A stretch of 64,000 bases of DNA, taken from positions 388,867 to 452,866 of the forward strand of contig NZ_HE610957.1 in the NCBI RefSeq assembly GCF_000285515.1. Direction: 5' to 3'. The notes under the pieces are model-generated. The model saw nothing but the letters and a program-made list of their open reading frames with translations. It was not told the origin of the DNA and did no database searches. This document shows, in pieces, positions 60,929 to 64,000 of this stretch. Source of the stretch: Paenibacillus senegalensis JC66. GTDB taxonomy: Bacteria; Bacillota; Bacilli; Paenibacillales; NBRC-103111. The position numbers were made by a program, and so were the translations under genes. Each line of letters opens with the position of its first letter. The first letter of the stretch is position 1.

Positions 60929-61606
60929 TCAGCAAAAATCCAGCAGGCCAGTTAAATCGCTTAACTCCCGGAATGGCTCTGGAATGCCGGGTACAAGCGA
61001 TTCCTGCAAGCGGTTGATCCATACACATCGAAGCTCTGCTCCCTGGGCACCCAGCACATCATCCGTCTGGGAATCTCCAACATAAACCGCTTCTTCAGGA
61101 GACAAGCCGATGCTCGTTAATACTTGCTCAAAAAATCTCCGATCCGGCTTGTAAGCCCGCAGCTGCTCCGAGCTGAACATGCGTTCGATAGGCAGCTTGC
61201 TCCGCTTCAAATCTTCCCGTAATGGAAGCTCATCGCTATTGGAGGCAACGACTAGCATGTACCGCTCCCGAAGCTGGTTTAACACATCAGCAGCCTCCTC
61301 AAAACGATGTCGGTTTCCTAGCGTATCCAGCATGTATTGAACATCGGTTCTAGCGTCCCTGTCAAAATTGTAGCGGATATATAGCTTTTCCAGACTTGCT
61401 GCAAAGCACTCGGCCTCCGAGCGAAAGGTGCGGGACATGCATTCTTCCCGCATCTGCCTTTTCCACAGGCTGTAGAATTCCCGTTCATCAAGGACGGCTT
61501 GATTAACCTTGAGAATCTTTTGCACTGCTGTTATGGATCCGTTTCCCGTACTGATTAAAGTACCATAACAATCGAAGAGGATAGCCCTAACTCCGTCGTC
61601 TATCAC
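60929..61606 (-). CDS. HAD-superfamily hydrolase (haloacid dehalogenase-like)
   Basis: 225 residues. Motif I is ILFDCYGTL (nucleophile Asp near residue 12), motif II VASNSDE, motif III the Lys of AYKPDRRFF, motif IV VGDSQTDDVLGAQ. The helical cap lies between motifs I and II (type C1). It is like phosphatases of the YjjG/YfnB type rather than true dehalogenases. Start is GTG at 61606 with AAGGAGG eight bases upstream. Unlike the HAD gene at 19802 it is complete. Substrate unknown. Confidence 0.88.
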   Translation of the reverse strand: MIDDGVRAILFDCYGTLISTGNGSITAVQKILKVNQAVLDEREFYSLWKRQMREECMSRTFRSEAECFAASLEKLYIRYNFDRDARTDVQYMLDTLGNRHRFEEAADVLNQLRERYMLVVASNSDELPLREDLKRSKLPIERMFSSEQLRAYKPDRRFFEQVLTSIGLSPEEAVYVGDSQTDDVLGAQGAELRCVWINRLQESLVPGIPEPFRELSDLTGLLDFC

Positions 61607-61948
61607 TCTTTCAACCTCCTTCTGTCTATATCAATATAAATTCTGTAAAACTAAGCGCGGGTCCTTCTTTCCTGTATCAAATGTCCATTTTAAAAACCAT
61701 TTATCAAGTAAACTAAAAAAGTCAGCCGCCTGATTGTACTCAAGCAGTTGACTTTGCAAGTTGAATTTACCGTTGATATAAGGATAATTACAAACAGCAC
61801 GCTCATGTCTAACACCAAAGCAGCTTCTCACGTCAACGTGACGGCATACTACCGTAACTTCATACTACCGTAACAGCATACTAGACTGATAGAATCGAAT
61901 CGTTCGGGTAGCACAGCCTTCCTGCCAGTCGTCGTTTCCCGCCGTTCG
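61607..61948. other. Intergenic region with short repeats and hairpin
   Basis: AAGTCAGCCGCCTGATTGTA lies opposite CAAGCAGTTGACTT, a weak hairpin at 61720-61756. CATACTACCGTAAC repeats at 61846-61879. An open frame of 66 codons on the minus strand has no recognisable motif and no ribosome site; I leave it out. Confidence 0.35.
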
Positions 61949-62251
61949 CTAGATCCCCGGTTTGCTCCATTTGACCTGGTTGATTTCCTCTTTCAGATGG
62001 AAGCATTGCTCCAAATCAATCCCGTGCACATTGGCCAGCCCGACAACGTAATATAACACATCGTACAATTCCTCTTCTATTGTGCCTTTAATCGTTCCTC
62101 CAGGCTCCAGTCTCTTGTCTTTGCGCAGCACTTCCGAGAGCTCTCCCACTTCTTCAACCAATTTTAAAAAGTAGGCATGCTTGTTGTCCGGGTTATGATC
62201 GGTTCGTCTGATATAATCTTGTAATGCCTGCAGAGTTATAGGCTTATCCAT
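61949..62251 (-). CDS. MazG-like nucleotide pyrophosphohydrolase
   Basis: 100 residues. The all-alpha NTP-pyrophosphatase signature is present as EEVGELSEVLRK (metal-binding Glu pair in helix 1) and EEELYDVLYYVVGLAN (second acidic helix). These proteins hydrolyse nucleoside triphosphates or dCTP-like substrates to monophosphate and pyrophosphate, often as house-cleaning enzymes. ATG at 62251 with GGAGGCAG upstream. It follows a GNAT gene in the same direction; the gap is 42 bases. Confidence 0.9.
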   Translation of the reverse strand: MDKPITLQALQDYIRRTDHNPDNKHAYFLKLVEEVGELSEVLRKDKRLEPGGTIKGTIEEELYDVLYYVVGLANVHGIDLEQCFHLKEEINQVKWSKPGI

Positions 62252-62293
62252 ATTGCTGCCTCCGCTTTGCTTTTCCAGCTCAAGTTAAATATC

Positions 62294-62767
62294 CTATCTT
62301 AAGTCTATTTTCATAGAAATACCGGCTAACTGTTGGCCTTCGCCGTCTTTCATTTTTTTTACACTATAAGGAACAAATCCTACACTCGTATACAGCAGCA
62401 GCGCAGCCGTATTCGGATTATGACACACCAGATGCAGTTCTGAGACTTTCAGTTCCTCCTTGGCCCTCTTCAACATCGTCATCAAGAGAAATCTTGCGGC
62501 ACCCTGTCCTCTTACAGATGGCGCAACAACAAAATTGCCCAGGTGGCACTTTTCCTGTTCCCAGCCATAAAACACACTGTAGCCGACAATTTCGCTTCCC
62601 TTTAACAGCACGGTTGGCAGGTGACGCTGCAGAGATACTTCATACAATTGCGAGCCTTGGACAGGGTAAGTCCCGTTGGGAAACATGTAAAATTGTTCCC
62701 GTGCGTTTTGCGGGAATGAGGCGATCGTATCAAAGTCTTCTTTTCGGGCATCGCGGTACTTGTACAT
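62294..62767 (-). CDS. GNAT-family N-acetyltransferase
   Basis: About 157 residues. The acetyl-CoA-binding region reads LGNFVVAPSVRGQGAARFLL (Q/RxxGxG/A motif as RGQGAA), and the beta-bulge end LHLVCHNPNTAALLLYTSVG is typical. ATG at 62767 (MYKYRDARKEDFDTIASFP) has AGGGAG eight bases upstream; an ATG at 62791 lacks a site. The acceptor cannot be told from sequence. Confidence 0.9.
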   Translation of the reverse strand: MYKYRDARKEDFDTIASFPQNAREQFYMFPNGTYPVQGSQLYEVSLQRHLPTVLLKGSEIVGYSVFYGWEQEKCHLGNFVVAPSVRGQGAARFLLMTMLKRAKEELKVSELHLVCHNPNTAALLLYTSVGFVPYSVKKMKDGEGQQLAGISMKIDLR

Positions 62768-62822
62768 GATCTGGCTCCCTTCGTTCGCCAATGTATTTCT
62801 TCTTAGCGCAGTTACATTAACC

Positions 62823-63083
62823 TCACCTAGACAGCCTATGATTCAGCAGCCAGGTGTAGAGCTTTCGGATTTCCATACACTTCTTCCATAACCGTCCAGA
62901 ACTTAAATCATTGCCACGCTTGCGGATGCCATGAAGAAATAACAGAAGGGGCCACGCCTTATTCTTCTTTTCCTCATAGCCTGCAGGCTTGAAGAGACGG
63001 TAGCCCAATTCCACCTTCCTGCTAATCGCCTTCCGCATGACACCATTTTCTAGAGGCATAACAGACTCATTTCTACATGTCAC
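62823..63083 (-). pseudogene. N-terminal remnant of a serine esterase
   Basis: About 86 codons. LGYRLFKPAGYEEKKNKAWP and LLLFLHGIRKRGNDL match the start of phospholipase/carboxylesterase-like proteins (lip-like strand and HGxxxRGxDL motif). The following residues lose similarity and the frame stops before the nucleophile. The rest of the enzyme is absent in the downstream 60 bases. Confidence 0.65.
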
Positions 63084-63097
63084 CGTTTTTAATTGCT

Positions 63098-63682
63098 TCA
63101 GTCACCTTTTCTTTTAATATCCCGGAACACCTTGCCACCGCGCTCGTATTCTACATCTTTATAGCCTAGTCGGTAGTTCATAACCCGCGCCAGTGCAAAG
63201 AAATAATCAGACAAGCGGTTTAAATATTTTAAAACCATAGGATTGATTTGCTCTTCCTGGGCCAAGGCAACGACTCTCCGTTCTGCACGGCGGACAACGG
63301 TACGAGCCAGGTGCAGATAAGCAGATGCCTGCGAGCCGCCGGGCAGAACAAACCGCTCGACATTAGGAGCTTCTTCGATATAAGCATCGATTCTAGCTTC
63401 CAAATCATCAATCACGTCTTCTTCCACCTTAAAAGGCCTTCTTGCTTCCATTCCTTCCTTCTTGGCCAGATCGCTTCCGCAATCAAACAATATTTGCTGA
63501 ATATTCTCCAGCTCTGCGCGAACTTCCTGCTCGGATTCGGGAATAAAAGCGATGGTCATACCGACCACACTGTTCGCTTCATCTACAGTTCCGTAAGCCT
63601 CCACTTTAGCACTTGCCTTGGATACCCTGCCGCCAACAATGCTCGTTTCTCCTTGATCCCCTGTACGTGTATATATTCGCAT
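63098..63682 (-). CDS. pduO: ATP:cob(I)alamin adenosyltransferase, PduO type
   Basis: About 194 residues. It makes adenosylcobalamin from cob(I)alamin and ATP in the cytoplasm. The N-terminal ATP loop is YTRTGDQGETSIVGGRVSKA, followed by YGTVDEANSVVG; the helical C-terminal core has RTVVRRAERRVVALAQE and YLNRLSDYFFALARVMNYR, both family-defining. ATG at 63682 has GGGAGGG seven bases upstream and fits the family start; the frame is open to 63739 without motifs. No cobalamin riboswitch was recognised upstream, and no cobalamin-dependent enzyme is in the window. Confidence 0.94.
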   Translation of the reverse strand: MRIYTRTGDQGETSIVGGRVSKASAKVEAYGTVDEANSVVGMTIAFIPESEQEVRAELENIQQILFDCGSDLAKKEGMEARRPFKVEEDVIDDLEARIDAYIEEAPNVERFVLPGGSQASAYLHLARTVVRRAERRVVALAQEEQINPMVLKYLNRLSDYFFALARVMNYRLGYKDVEYERGGKVFRDIKRKGD

Positions 63683-63785
63683 CAAATACCCTCCCACTTT
63701 ATAGTTAAAATTAATTATTGTTTTCTTACATTTACTCATTCATCCTTAGATTGTCTGTGAAAATAAAACTCCCCGCATGATGGGC

Positions 63786-64000
63786 AATCCTTGGGCAATC
63801 GTACCTCAATCACAAAACAGCTACGAAATTTTGTCTGAACCACTGACTGCAGTTCCTTAATAGCTTAAAGACCTTGCATTTGTATGCATTTGTATGCATT
63901 TGTACGATTTGTCATACAAATCTCGGGTAATCACACCTCAATCCGCTGCATTTGTACGATTTGTCATACAAATCTTGGGTAATTGCCCTTCAATCCCGGT
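63786..64000. repeat. 52-nt palindromic repeats, type B, continuing past the window edge
   Basis: ATTTGTACGA-TTTG-TCATACAAAT at 63898-63921 and again at 63950-63973 (period 52). The spacer CTCGGGTAATCACACCTC is the reverse complement of the spacer at 51006-51034 with few changes. A damaged unit with ACAAAA and TTTTGT arms and a related flank (GGGCAATCGTACCTCAATC) lies at 63793-63834. Just before the first unit TGTATGCATT is repeated in tandem. Confidence 0.75.

Noticed and set aside
61631..61831. 66-codon minus-strand frame between HAD and MazG-like genes
   Set aside because: No ribosome site and no recognisable motif; overlaps a hairpin; left unannotated.

Overview
The window looks like a stretch of a Paenibacillus-type (Bacillota) chromosome. 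Signs of this are strong AGGAGG-like ribosome sites, frequent GTG/TTG starts, LplB/LplC-type sugar permeases with very large lipoprotein binding proteins, AraC regulators, a bacillibactin-type siderophore locus with canonical Fur boxes, and an IS1182-type remnant. The organism is inferred from gene content only. No rRNA, tRNA or CRISPR array was seen.

Layout. 0-4 kb: a cation-efflux (CDF) gene broken by a frameshift and running off the left edge, a VOC-fold protein, a TagA-type glycosyltransferase and a coiled-coil protein. 4.3-14.3 kb (all minus strand): a carbohydrate module with an enolase-superfamily dehydratase, a cytoplasmic beta-propeller protein, a zinc-independent ADH-like oxidoreductase, two LplC/LplB permeases, a lipoprotein binding protein and a GntR regulator fused to a binding-protein domain. 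14.4-19.7 kb: a complete five-gene nickel/peptide-type ABC importer. 19.8-26 kb: a HAD remnant, a 27-residue holin-like toxin peptide, arylamine N-acetyltransferase, HAD phosphatase, an SDR and a quinone-oxidoreductase pair. 26.4-34 kb: a siderophore uptake operon (two esterases, two permeases, binding lipoprotein, Btr-like regulator) with Fur boxes, then a Nudix gene. 34-42 kb: a truncated binding-protein gene, a SulP transporter with a likely ArsR regulator and operators, a UbiD decarboxylase, a second GntR-binding-protein regulator and a membrane protein. 42.4-43.9 kb: an Imm22-like gene followed by decayed fragments and short tandem repeats. 44-50.6 kb: a secreted beta-propeller protein (CBM-like and FIMAH-like C-terminus), an orphan sugar-binding lipoprotein, an AraC regulator and a divergent PhyH dioxygenase. 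50.7-51.7 kb: a decayed IS with 52-nt palindromic repeats inside it. 51.8-60.7 kb: a second secreted beta-propeller protein, an esterase and a cytoplasmic beta-propeller gene that are each interrupted by one in-frame TGA, a third GntR-binding-protein regulator with repeated candidate operators, and a second enolase-superfamily gene with a C-terminal frameshift. 60.7-64 kb: hydrolase remnants, HAD, MazG-like, GNAT and cobalamin adenosyltransferase genes, ending in more 52-nt palindromic repeats.

The main signal is a family of four large two-propeller proteins (two secreted, two cytoplasmic) sharing a QDRP...GG(A/G)L signature. Each cytoplasmic member is near an enolase-superfamily enzyme and a GntR regulator that appears to sense ligand through a cytoplasmic solute-binding-protein fold. 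This suggests a duplicated, apparently undescribed system for an acidic or otherwise modified glycan. Outside the cell, secreted propeller proteins would act on or bind the polymer. Inside, a propeller protein, dehydratase and oxidoreductase would process the imported fragments. The copy at 54.7-60.7 kb appears to be decaying.
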